A stretch of DNA of 8,613 bases, taken from Oscillospiraceae bacterium. GTDB lineage: Bacteria > Bacillota > Clostridia > Oscillospirales > Ruminococcaceae. The DNA lies in assembly GCA_003445125.1 (NCBI GenBank), contig DLVP01000149.1, positions 1,231-9,843 on the forward strand. Direction: 5' to 3'. A model generated the notes under the pieces. It searched no databases. It was not told the origin of the DNA and saw nothing but the letters and a program-made list of their open reading frames with translations. This document shows positions 1 through 5,772 of the stretch, piece by piece (the first letter of the stretch is position 1; every line of letters begins with the position of its first letter). Position numbers and translations under genes: made by a program.

Positions 1-212
1 GGTTCGGTGGACAGAGTTTTATGGCGGATATGTGCCCGAAGATTCGCTATTTGCGCGAAAAATGCCCCGATCTTCGGATCGAAGTGGACGGCGGCATTGA
101 CGGAAAAACCGCCGCCGCGGTGCGCGAGGCGGGTGCGGACGTGCTGGTAGCGGGAACATATTTCTTTAAAGCGTCCGACCGTAAAACAGCGGCGACACTG
201 CTCCGCGGCTAA
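1..212 (+). CDS. rpe: Ribulose-phosphate 3-epimerase, C-terminal fragment (5' end outside window)
   Basis: This is the 3' end of a gene whose start lies before the window; the frame runs from base 3 (FGGQSFM) to a TAA at 210-212. The enzyme interconverts ribulose 5-phosphate and xylulose 5-phosphate in the cytosolic pentose phosphate pathway. The visible part covers the last strands of the TIM barrel. FGGQSFM is the conserved loop after strand 6. EVDGGI carries the conserved Asp that acts as metal ligand and catalytic acid/base. GADVLVAGTYFF is the phosphate-binding loop before the final helix. The C-terminus falls where the family usually ends. The stop codon overlaps the end of the convergent mecA-like gene by four bases. 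Identification is firm for the family; only about 70 residues are visible. Confidence 0.93.
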   Translation, partial: FGGQSFMADMCPKIRYLREKCPDLRIEVDGGIDGKTAAAVREAGADVLVAGTYFFKASDRKTAATLLRG

Positions 213-721
213 AAACAGCGGTTGATGACTGCGACGGCATTTTCCGGGATCATTCGCTTGCCGTGTTCCTCCAGAAACGCACGATCTTCGTCGGTGATCC
301 GCTTTGCACAGGATTCTCCCAAAAGGTGAACGACGGCGGGCGAGGGCGACCGAAGCGAGAGAAACCACCGTCCGCCGCAGGAGAAAAGAATGCTTTGCGG
401 AAAATCGTCGGGAGAAAGTCTGCCGCAGAAATCGCGGAGCTTTTCCGATGACAGAAACATGAATATATCGCAATCCGATGAACCATCGGAGGAAAAGAAA
501 ATCTCACAGCTCCCGTCCGCGGTCTGACTTACCTGAACCGTCAGTCGGTTTTGAAAATCAAACCCTGTTTTTTCGTGCGCGATCTGCAGAAGCTCCCGCA
601 AAAATCGGTGAGTGCCCGCGTCGGTGCGGCTGAGTCGGTCGTAGGAAATGTCAAGACTGTTGAGATCGCGCGGATGAAGCGTGATTTTCAGCGTGCTTTT
701 GTTTATTTGTTCAATCAGCAT
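209..721 (-). CDS. mecA: MecA-like adaptor protein for the ClpC protease
   Basis: A 170-residue cytosolic protein resembling MecA, the adaptor that delivers substrates to ClpCP and helps assemble the ClpC hexamer. The N-terminus (MLIEQINKSTLKITL, then a DLNSLDISYDRLS segment) matches the substrate-binding domain. The last third ends in EEHGKRMIPENAVAVI, very like the EHGK-x-I-xx-NA end of MecA. At 170 residues it is shorter than the roughly 220-residue Bacillus protein, mainly because the acidic linker between the domains is small. The ATG (complement of 719-721) is preceded on the minus strand by a strong GGGAGGGGG. The gene converges on rpe with a 4-base overlap and is divergent from the rnf-like run. 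No competence regulator is visible here, so the substrate is unknown. The match comes from motif memory, not a search. Confidence 0.8.
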   Translation of the reverse strand: MLIEQINKSTLKITLHPRDLNSLDISYDRLSRTDAGTHRFLRELLQIAHEKTGFDFQNRLTVQVSQTADGSCEIFFSSDGSSDCDIFMFLSSEKLRDFCGRLSPDDFPQSILFSCGGRWFLSLRSPSPAVVHLLGESCAKRITDEDRAFLEEHGKRMIPENAVAVINRCF

Positions 722-724
722 AAA

Positions 725-733
725 CCCCCTCCC
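725..733 (-). promoter_or_regulatory. Ribosome binding site of the mecA-like gene
   Basis: Read on the minus strand this is GGGAGGGGG, about three bases upstream of the ATG at 721-719 (about six from the GGAGG core). It supports the chosen start and shows that the minus-strand frame is a real gene, not a shadow. Confidence 0.7.
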
Positions 734-734
734 G

Positions 735-749
735 GCGCAGTGTATGCGC
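735..749. promoter_or_regulatory. Small dyad in the mecA / rnfC divergent spacer
   Basis: GCGCA at 735-739 and TGCGC at 745-749 form a perfect 5-base inverted repeat around a 5-base spacer, centred in the short region between two divergent genes. It could be an operator or a small hairpin in the rnfC leader. The whole spacer is only about 58 bases and I could not find a convincing -35/-10 pair for either gene in it. The dyad is short enough to occur by chance. Confidence 0.25.
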
Positions 750-766
750 TGTATGAGAAAAATGTG

Positions 767-771
767 AAGGA
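767..771 (+). promoter_or_regulatory. Ribosome binding site deciding the rnfC-like start
   Basis: AAGGA at 767-771 lies eight bases before the ATG at 780. An in-frame ATG at 771 overlaps this motif, leaving no room for a Shine-Dalgarno interaction at that start. The start at 780 is therefore preferred. Confidence 0.65.
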
Positions 772-779
772 TGAGCCCG

Positions 780-1811
780 ATGAGTTTGTTTGATAAAGGT
801 ATTTATCTGGAACAGCATAAAGAGCCGGCGTTTTCGCATGATCTGCTTTTGGCGGAAGGGATTTCCTTTCCGAAGTTTTCCGCCGAAAAGTTTCTTGCCA
901 TGCCGAACGACTATCTGTATAAGGTAATGGAGTTTTCCAAAATTCGCGACGAATTTTCCGGAATGACCCTTCTGGAGCTTGCCAATGCGGCGATTCGTCA
1001 GCGAGTACATACATTAGTGATCAATGCGGCGGATGACGATCCGTACACCTCGTCCTCTGTGGTGCCGTTGCTGCGTCATGAGGATTATGCCTTGCTTGGC
1101 GCCCGACTTTTCGCCCGTGTGGTGCGTGCAAAGGAATTGTCGATTGCCGTGAACAGCGAGATCGACACCGACGGTACCATGTACCGCTATCCCGATGAAA
1201 TCGACGGCGTGGAAGTGAAAAAAATCCGCAAGCGATATCCGATTGCTTCCCGTGTCGGCGAGTGTTATCAGGAAAAAACGGCGGTGGTCGGCGTGGGGGC
1301 GCTGATCAATTTTGCCAAGACTATTATTGACGGGGAGACCTCAAGAATATGCTTTGTCACCGTAGCGGGCGATTGCGTGGCGCGTCCGGTGAATGTCGCG
1401 GTGCTTTCGGGAACGCCGATCCGTGAACTGTTTGCCATGGCGGGCGGGGGCAAACCGCCGCAAAAGATGATTCTGGGAGCCATGATGACGGGACGGGCAG
1501 TGGAAAGCGATGAAATCGGTGTGGAAGTGACCACAAAGTCGCTGATTGCACTGAGTCATTATACGGTAAAAACGGGTTTGAACTGCATCGGCTGCGGCAG
1601 ATGCGTGCGTGTCTGCCCGAAGCATATTTCGCCGTACTATCTGTATAAATGCAGTAAGCGCGGGATTGACGCACCGACGCTGTTCAAGCTGGCGGAGCAG
1701 TGCGATTTGTGCGGATGTTGTTCGTATGTCTGCCCCGGTACCTGCAATCCTACGCATTATATTAAATTATATAAGAAAAAAGTACAGGCGTCAGCCGCGA
1801 AGGAGGAATAG
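780..1811 (+). CDS. RnfC-like iron-sulfur protein lacking the flavin/NADH motifs
   Basis: A 343-residue protein related to RnfC, the peripheral NADH-side subunit of the Rnf ferredoxin:NAD+ oxidoreductase. Seen: VTVAGDCVARPVNVAVLSGTP (about residues 193-213) and GAMMTG (233-238) match the conserved TVxG..xxPxN..V.xGTP and GGPMMG blocks. Two 4Cys [4Fe-4S] motifs follow, C269/C272/C275/C279 and C308/C311/C314/C318. Missing: the GGAGFPT-type loop that binds FMN/NADH (here around residues 58-70), the GAECEPYLT block (here INAADDDPY at 81-89), and much of the N-terminal barrel-sandwich domain. The family is usually about 440 residues. The gene opens a tight run with rnfD-, rnfE- and rnfA-like genes, and the next gene's Shine-Dalgarno lies inside its 3' end. 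It probably still carries electrons through two clusters, but a flavin/NADH reaction looks unlikely. An alternative start is ATG 771. Confidence 0.85.
   Translation: MSLFDKGIYLEQHKEPAFSHDLLLAEGISFPKFSAEKFLAMPNDYLYKVMEFSKIRDEFSGMTLLELANAAIRQRVHTLVINAADDDPYTSSSVVPLLRHEDYALLGARLFARVVRAKELSIAVNSEIDTDGTMYRYPDEIDGVEVKKIRKRYPIASRVGECYQEKTAVVGVGALINFAKTIIDGETSRICFVTVAGDCVARPVNVAVLSGTPIRELFAMAGGGKPPQKMILGAMMTGRAVESDEIGVEVTTKSLIALSHYTVKTGLNCIGCGRCVRVCPKHISPYYLYKCSKRGIDAPTLFKLAEQCDLCGCCSYVCPGTCNPTHYIKLYKKKVQASAAKEE
1801..1806 (+). promoter_or_regulatory. Ribosome binding site of the rnfD-like gene
   Basis: A perfect AGGAGG sits ten bases upstream of the ATG at 1817, inside the last codons of the rnfC-like gene. 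It supports this start and translational linkage of the two genes. Confidence 0.75.
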
Positions 1812-1816
1812 TCGTC

Positions 1817-2767
1817 ATGCCCAACGGATATGAGTATAAAACAAACCGTGCACCGTTTCTGCGCAGCGGCGACACCACCCGCGTGATTATGCTGGATGTG
1901 TGCGTGGCACTGGCATTTCCGGCGGCGTTTGCCTGCTATTGTTACGGTCTCGGCGTGCTGTACCGCCTGCTTTTTTCCGCAGCTGTCTGCTATCTGGCGG
2001 ATGTGCTCTGCACGGTGCTGGCAGGAAGAAAAGCGGGAATCGGAGATTTTTCGCCGATGGTGACGCGATTTATCCTGACGATGATGCTTCCGGCAACCAT
2101 CAGCTATACGGTACTGACCGTCGGGTGTCTGTTTGCCATTTTAGTTGCCAAACAGCCGTTCGGCGGCATCGGGAACAATATTTTCAATCCTGCGGCGGCA
2201 GGCATGGCATTTGTAACGGTAATATGGTCGGATAAACTGTTCTGGTATCCGATGCCCTTCGGCGTTGAAGGCATGGCGCGCAACCTGTCCTATGTGCTGA
2301 AATTCGGCGGCGTGCCGTCAGTGTCGATGTCGGATATTCTGGTCGGAAACTACTGCGCACCCATCGGCACCGCAAATTTGCTGATTCTGATCGGCTGTTT
2401 TCTGTTTCTTGCACTGCAAAGAACCGTCAGCGGACGGATTACTTTAAGCTACCTTCTCACCGTGGCGGTGATCAGCTGCCTTTTCCCGCGTGTGAACTGC
2501 ACGGCGTGGGAATCGGTGGTGTATGAAATGACCTCCGGCTATCTGTTTTTTGCGGCGGTCTTTATGGTGACCGACCCCGTAACCGCCCCGAAGCACGACC
2601 TGTCCAAGATTCTGTACGGTGTCACCGCAGGCGTGCTGACCATGGTTTTCCGCCATGTGGGCGGCTATGAGCAGACCGTGTGCTTTGCGCTGCTTCTGAC
2701 CAATGCGCTGTCGCACTCGTTCGATCGGTTGACGCTGTATTTTATGGCAAGGAGGCTGAAATCGTGA
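1817..2767 (+). CDS. RnfD-like integral membrane protein lacking the flavinylation motif
   Basis: A 316-residue, highly hydrophobic protein of the RnfD/NqrB family, which forms the membrane core of Rnf and Na+-translocating NADH:quinone reductase. Recognisable blocks are GGIGNNIFNPAAAG (116-129; family GG.G.NxFNPA), LVGNYCAPIGTANLLILIG (175-193; family LFLGNxxGsIGETSaLaiLIGG), FMVTDPVTAP (249-258, close to the family consensus) and LLLTNALSHSFDRLT near the end. Hydrophobic stretches suggest about eight to ten membrane helices. The family carries a covalent FMN on Thr of an S-G-A-T motif located between the NPA block and the LFLGN block. That interval here (about 130-174) contains no such motif, and the IGET acidic residue is replaced by Thr-Ala. 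The stop overlaps the next start by four bases (GTGA). Family assignment is firm; a canonical redox role is doubtful. Confidence 0.88.
   Translation: MPNGYEYKTNRAPFLRSGDTTRVIMLDVCVALAFPAAFACYCYGLGVLYRLLFSAAVCYLADVLCTVLAGRKAGIGDFSPMVTRFILTMMLPATISYTVLTVGCLFAILVAKQPFGGIGNNIFNPAAAGMAFVTVIWSDKLFWYPMPFGVEGMARNLSYVLKFGGVPSVSMSDILVGNYCAPIGTANLLILIGCFLFLALQRTVSGRITLSYLLTVAVISCLFPRVNCTAWESVVYEMTSGYLFFAAVFMVTDPVTAPKHDLSKILYGVTAGVLTMVFRHVGGYEQTVCFALLLTNALSHSFDRLTLYFMARRLKS
2749..2755 (+). promoter_or_regulatory. Ribosome binding site deciding the GTG start of the rnfE-like gene
   Basis: AAGGAGG lies eight bases before GTG 2764. The GTG overlaps the TGA of the rnfD-like gene (GTGA), a typical coupling arrangement. 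This favours GTG 2764 over the in-frame ATG at 2680 inside rnfD and over other starts. Confidence 0.8.
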
Positions 2768-3420
2768 GAGGAAGACGATGGGTAAGGGGATTGGTCAGCT
2801 TCCTGTGGGTGAAAAACCCGATTCTGATCAGCGGCTTGTCAATGGTCACTGCGGTAATGGCGACCAAAAGCGCGTGGGATGCTTTGTGTATTTCCGTCGC
2901 GTTGGGAATCATGCTGATTCCGACGGTTGTCGTCGCCTTTGTCACCCCGGCAAAATTGCGCATGGAAATGCGTTTTATTCTGTATACCGTGGTCGCTTCT
3001 CTGAGCTATCTGCCCGCATTTGCGGCGGTGCGCGCCATGAATGCTTCCGCGACTGCGACGTTGGGAATATATCTTCCGCTTCTGGCAGTGAATGAATTGA
3101 TCGTACTGCGTGCGGATCGGTTTGTAACCAAAAAATCCGTGGCGATGACGGTATTGGATACCGCGGGCTGCCTGGTGAGCTTTACGTTGTCGATGCTGCT
3201 GATTGCCATTCTTCGGGAAATGTTCGGAAGCGGAACCGTGTTCGGACATCCGGTGCTGTCACACACGCTTCCCGTGCTGCTGCTCCCGTTTTCGGGATTC
3301 ATCATTGTCGGATTTATGGCAGCCGGGCTGCGCAGGGTGCAGATGCTGACACTGCGCGCCATGCGGCAAAGCCGTCTGAAACGCAGAAAACGCGCCGAAC
3401 GGGCGGAAAAGCAGGAATAA
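2764..3420 (+). CDS. RnfE-like integral membrane protein lacking the [2Fe-2S] cysteines
   Basis: A 218-residue membrane protein of the RnfE/NqrD family. The opening LWVKNPILISGL (14-25) matches the family LWKNNPVLVQLLG. YLPLLAVNELIVLRADRF (103-120) matches the PLIVVNCIILGRAEAF block, and ILREMFGSGTVFG (149-161) matches the LRE.LG.GT.FG block. In the family, one Cys in the LGLCP segment and one after the conserved Asn bind half of a [2Fe-2S] cluster shared with RnfA. Here those places hold Val28 and Glu111. The C-terminus is an unusually basic cytosolic tail (RLKRRKRAERAEKQE). About six transmembrane segments are expected. It is translationally coupled to the rnfD-like gene and followed after 13 bases by the rnfA-like gene. 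The canonical rnfG gene, normally just before rnfE, is absent. Confidence 0.85.
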   Translation: MRGRRWVRGLVSFLWVKNPILISGLSMVTAVMATKSAWDALCISVALGIMLIPTVVVAFVTPAKLRMEMRFILYTVVASLSYLPAFAAVRAMNASATATLGIYLPLLAVNELIVLRADRFVTKKSVAMTVLDTAGCLVSFTLSMLLIAILREMFGSGTVFGHPVLSHTLPVLLLPFSGFIIVGFMAAGLRRVQMLTLRAMRQSRLKRRKRAERAEKQE

Positions 3421-3426
3421 GGAGGG
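3421..3426 (+). promoter_or_regulatory. Ribosome binding site of the rnfA-like gene
   Basis: GGAGGG directly follows the stop codon of the rnfE-like gene and lies about eight bases before ATG 3434, confirming the start. Confidence 0.7.
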
Positions 3427-3433
3427 AAACACG

Positions 3434-4024
3434 ATGAATGTGCTGATTCAGATGATTCTTCTGATGATGACCGCAGCGGTGACGGAAAATATTGTGTTCA
3501 CCCGTGCCATCGGTGTGGCGCTTCCGCAGCGGCGGCCGCCGGAGATTCTCAAAGCGGGATTGTTGGTGGCGTTGATCGTGACGCCCGCCGGTGTTTTTAC
3601 CGCCATGCTGTCGCCGGTATTGACCCCCTTATTGCGGGGGATGTACGAACCGCTGGTGATGTCCGGATTGATGATTGTATGGTACTTTTTGGTCTTTTTC
3701 CTACTGACATTGTGGGGAATGTACCGAAAAAAATCGGTCGCACCGTTGTGCCGTACCCTGGCACTGGCGACCTTTAACAGCGCGGTGCTGGCGGTGCTGT
3801 TGATTGTTGCCCGCCGTTCACTTTCCGTGACCGATGCGTTGGCATACGGTCTCGGAAGTGCCATCGGTTTTACGGGAGCCACGCTGCTTATTCGACGGCA
3901 AAAAAATCAGGCGCAGATTCTGCGTGTGCCGAAGGCGTTTCGCGGACTTCCCGTGACTTTGATTTATATCGGAATTCTTTCGCTTGCGCTGTACGGATTG
4001 ATCGGACATCAGAGTGTGGCATAA
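3434..4024 (+). CDS. RnfA-like integral membrane protein lacking the [2Fe-2S] cysteines
   Basis: A 196-residue protein of the RnfA/NqrE family, close to the usual length (about 190-200), with about six membrane segments. The first helix, TENIVFTRAIGVALP (17-31), aligns with the family NNFVLxRFLGxCPF. ATFNSAVLAV (112-121) aligns with TTNCAVLG, GLGSAIGFTGATLL (139-152) with the LGaGiGF block, and VPKAFRGLPVTLIYIGILSLAL (165-186) with IPkaFrGlPiaLItAGlmSLAF. The two cluster-binding cysteines of the family are replaced by Ala29 and Ser116; the only Cys in the protein is C106. Together with the rnfE-like gene, this removes all four ligands of the cluster that carries electrons across the membrane in Rnf and Nqr. 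No rnfB follows; a DUF4015 gene begins 15 bases downstream. Confidence 0.86.
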   Translation: MNVLIQMILLMMTAAVTENIVFTRAIGVALPQRRPPEILKAGLLVALIVTPAGVFTAMLSPVLTPLLRGMYEPLVMSGLMIVWYFLVFFLLTLWGMYRKKSVAPLCRTLALATFNSAVLAVLLIVARRSLSVTDALAYGLGSAIGFTGATLLIRRQKNQAQILRVPKAFRGLPVTLIYIGILSLALYGLIGHQSVA

Positions 4025-4039
4025 AAAGGGGTTGGTGAG

Positions 4040-5227
4040 TTGAAGGTAAAACGTTACAGCAATCTTTCGCGGCGCGGACCTTCCGTGTGGAAAATTGTGG
4101 TCGGAATCATTGCAGTGGCACTGCTCGTCTTTATAGGATTTTCGCTTGCTGAGCCGATTGCCAAACTTTTTTCCGGTGCCTACCGACATCCGGCGGAAAG
4201 CTCGCAGGCGTCCGAAGATGCGTCAAAAACTTTGTCTGAGGTTGTATCCGACAATACCGGGGCGACGTCGAGCAGTCCGGAAATCCTTCCCGAAACGGAG
4301 GGCTTTTCGGTGACGGTGCCGGTGGAGGTGCTGAAAACCAAAGCGTCGGAGTTTTTTGAGAGTGCAAAAGCACGGGGCGTCAACGACGTGATTGTGGAAC
4401 TGAAGGATAAAAACGGACTTCTTCACTATCAAAGTGCGCTTGCGTCCGCGATGAAAGCCAAAGCCGTGGCGGAGGATGCGCTGGATTTGGCTTCGCTGGT
4501 CAAAGAATGTCACGATCGCGGGATGACGCTGACGGTGAAAATCCATTGCTTTATGGATCATACGGCGACTGCGCTGAAGGGAGCCGCCGTGCGTTACCGT
4601 ACAGCGGACGGAGCTTTGTGGCTGGACGATTATAAAGACCGCGGCGGTAAGTCGTGGTTGAATCCGTATTCACAGGAAGCGAAAACTTACCTGACCGATA
4701 TCGTGCATGAACTGACGGAACAGGGGGCGGATCGCGTGATTCTGGCGTCGGTGCGTTTCCCCGGAGGGTATCAGCAGGATGCTTACTACGGTGAAAACAC
4801 GCAATCACGCACGGAATGTCTGAAATCGTTTGTGGCACAGGCAAAAGAATCCACCGCACGCGAAGTGTGGCTGGAGGTCGGCGTCTGGCACTATGCTGCA
4901 AAAAGCCCCGAAGTGTTCGGAGACAATGCGCTGCTGTTCGGCGCCGACGGCATTTTTGCCAATTTGGTGGCGGAAGATTTCGGAAAATCCTACACGGTCG
5001 GTGACCGAACCGTGAACGCTCCCTCGGAGCATCCGACGGAGCTGATCGATGCGGTGATGGAAACGCTGAAAACAATGAATACCGAAAAAATAAAGATTAT
5101 TCCGTCTTTGCAGGGGTATTCGTATACGCCTGCTCAGATTAAGAAACAAATCGAAGAAACGAAAAAATACGGTGCAGAGCATTGGGCATTGAAGCTGACG
5201 GGCGAAACGGTGCCCGAGATCGGATGA
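4040..5227 (+). CDS. Membrane-anchored DUF4015 (putative glycoside hydrolase-like) protein
   Basis: A 395-residue protein starting at TTG 4040, with AAGGGG (4026-4031) eight bases upstream. A basic N-terminus and one hydrophobic segment (about 17-37) look like an uncleaved signal anchor. A low-complexity Ser/Glu/Ala-rich linker follows (about 50-88), then a TIM-barrel-like domain outside the cell. The domain resembles DUF4015 (putative glycosyl hydrolase). VNDVIVELKDKNGLLHY (114-130) matches the NavVIDvKDxxGxxxY strand, CHDRGMTLTVKIHCFMD the HekGIyvIARIV.F.D block, and SWLNPYSQEAKTYL (205-218) the WlDPYs..v..Y block. ILASVRFP (234-241) matches the family FDYIRFP, but the Asp is Ala236. Substrate and activity are unknown. 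It follows rnfA closely and its stop overlaps the Nudix start, so it is co-transcribed with both. Confidence 0.78.
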   Translation: MKVKRYSNLSRRGPSVWKIVVGIIAVALLVFIGFSLAEPIAKLFSGAYRHPAESSQASEDASKTLSEVVSDNTGATSSSPEILPETEGFSVTVPVEVLKTKASEFFESAKARGVNDVIVELKDKNGLLHYQSALASAMKAKAVAEDALDLASLVKECHDRGMTLTVKIHCFMDHTATALKGAAVRYRTADGALWLDDYKDRGGKSWLNPYSQEAKTYLTDIVHELTEQGADRVILASVRFPGGYQQDAYYGENTQSRTECLKSFVAQAKESTAREVWLEVGVWHYAAKSPEVFGDNALLFGADGIFANLVAEDFGKSYTVGDRTVNAPSEHPTELIDAVMETLKTMNTEKIKIIPSLQGYSYTPAQIKKQIEETKKYGAEHWALKLTGETVPEIG

Positions 5228-5772
5228 GAAAAATGGACACTTTTGAAAAAACGGTTTCACAGGATTATAAATATCGCGGACGGATCATCAATTTGCGCCT
5301 GGACAAAGCACAGCTTCCGGGAGGAATTCTCGCGGGACCGGAAGTGGTGGAGCATCCGGGCGGGGTCGGCGTGGCGGCACTGGATGAGAACGACTGCTTG
5401 CTGATGGTGCGTCAGTTCCGCTATCCCTACGGCAGAGAACTTTTGGAAATCCCTGCGGGAAAGCGGGAAGCGGGGGAAGACCCGCTGACGTGCGGGAAAA
5501 GAGAGCTCCAGGAAGAAACGGGCGTGATCGCGGAAGAATATAAGGAACTCGGAAAGGTTTATCCTTCTCCCGGGTATCTCAATGAGGTCATTACTCTGTA
5601 TTTTGCCCAAAGACTCACCAAAACCGAACAGCATCTGGACGAAAACGAGTTTCTGAATGTGGAGCGTATTCCGTTTTCCGAGGTGCTGGCGATGGTGCTC
5701 CGCGGTGAAATTGAGGACGCAAAAACACAGATTGCCGTGCTGAAACTGGCACAAATGCGCCATGATCGTTAA
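5224..5772 (+). CDS. Nudix hydrolase, ADP-ribose pyrophosphatase type
   Basis: A 182-residue cytosolic Nudix protein. The Nudix box is complete at residues 79-101: G79, E85 and the REL-Q-EE-TGV end (R93, E94, E97, E98, G100), matching GX5EX7REUXEEXGU, so Mg2+ binding and hydrolysis should be intact. VRQFRYP (62-68) and SPGYLNE (115-121) after the box are typical of ADP-ribose pyrophosphatases (NudF type), which split ADP-ribose into AMP and ribose 5-phosphate. The ATG at 5224 overlaps the upstream TGA (ATGA), which favours it over an in-frame ATG at 5182 inside the DUF4015 gene; ATG 5233 is an alternative. The Shine-Dalgarno is weak, consistent with translational coupling. The gene overlaps the glycosylase gene by 11 bases. 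Substrate preference is inferred; related dinucleotides are possible. Confidence 0.86.
   Translation: MRKMDTFEKTVSQDYKYRGRIINLRLDKAQLPGGILAGPEVVEHPGGVGVAALDENDCLLMVRQFRYPYGRELLEIPAGKREAGEDPLTCGKRELQEETGVIAEEYKELGKVYPSPGYLNEVITLYFAQRLTKTEQHLDENEFLNVERIPFSEVLAMVLRGEIEDAKTQIAVLKLAQMRHDR

Noticed and set aside
203..221. CCGC/GCGG repeat at the rpe-mecA junction as a bidirectional terminator
   Set aside because: The arms are only four bases and there is no T-run on either strand next to them.
2680..2763. Extension of the rnfE-like gene to an ATG at 2680 inside rnfD
   Set aside because: GTG 2764 has AAGGAGG at ideal spacing and the GTGA overlap; the extension has no family similarity.
780..4024. 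Cysteine losses in the Rnf-like genes as sequencing errors or pseudogene decay
   Set aside because: All four frames are full length with good ribosome binding sites and no frameshift. The losses are independent substitutions at specific ligand sites in several subunits, which random errors would not produce.
5182..5223. Nudix start at ATG 5182
   Set aside because: The extra 14 residues are the DUF4015 coding sequence in another frame and add no Nudix homology; ATG 5224 forms the ATGA junction.
4040..5227. The gene after rnfA as a divergent rnfB or rnfG
   Set aside because: It has no Cys clusters for RnfB and no FMN-binding SGAT motif of RnfG. The linker plus barrel motifs fit DUF4015 instead.
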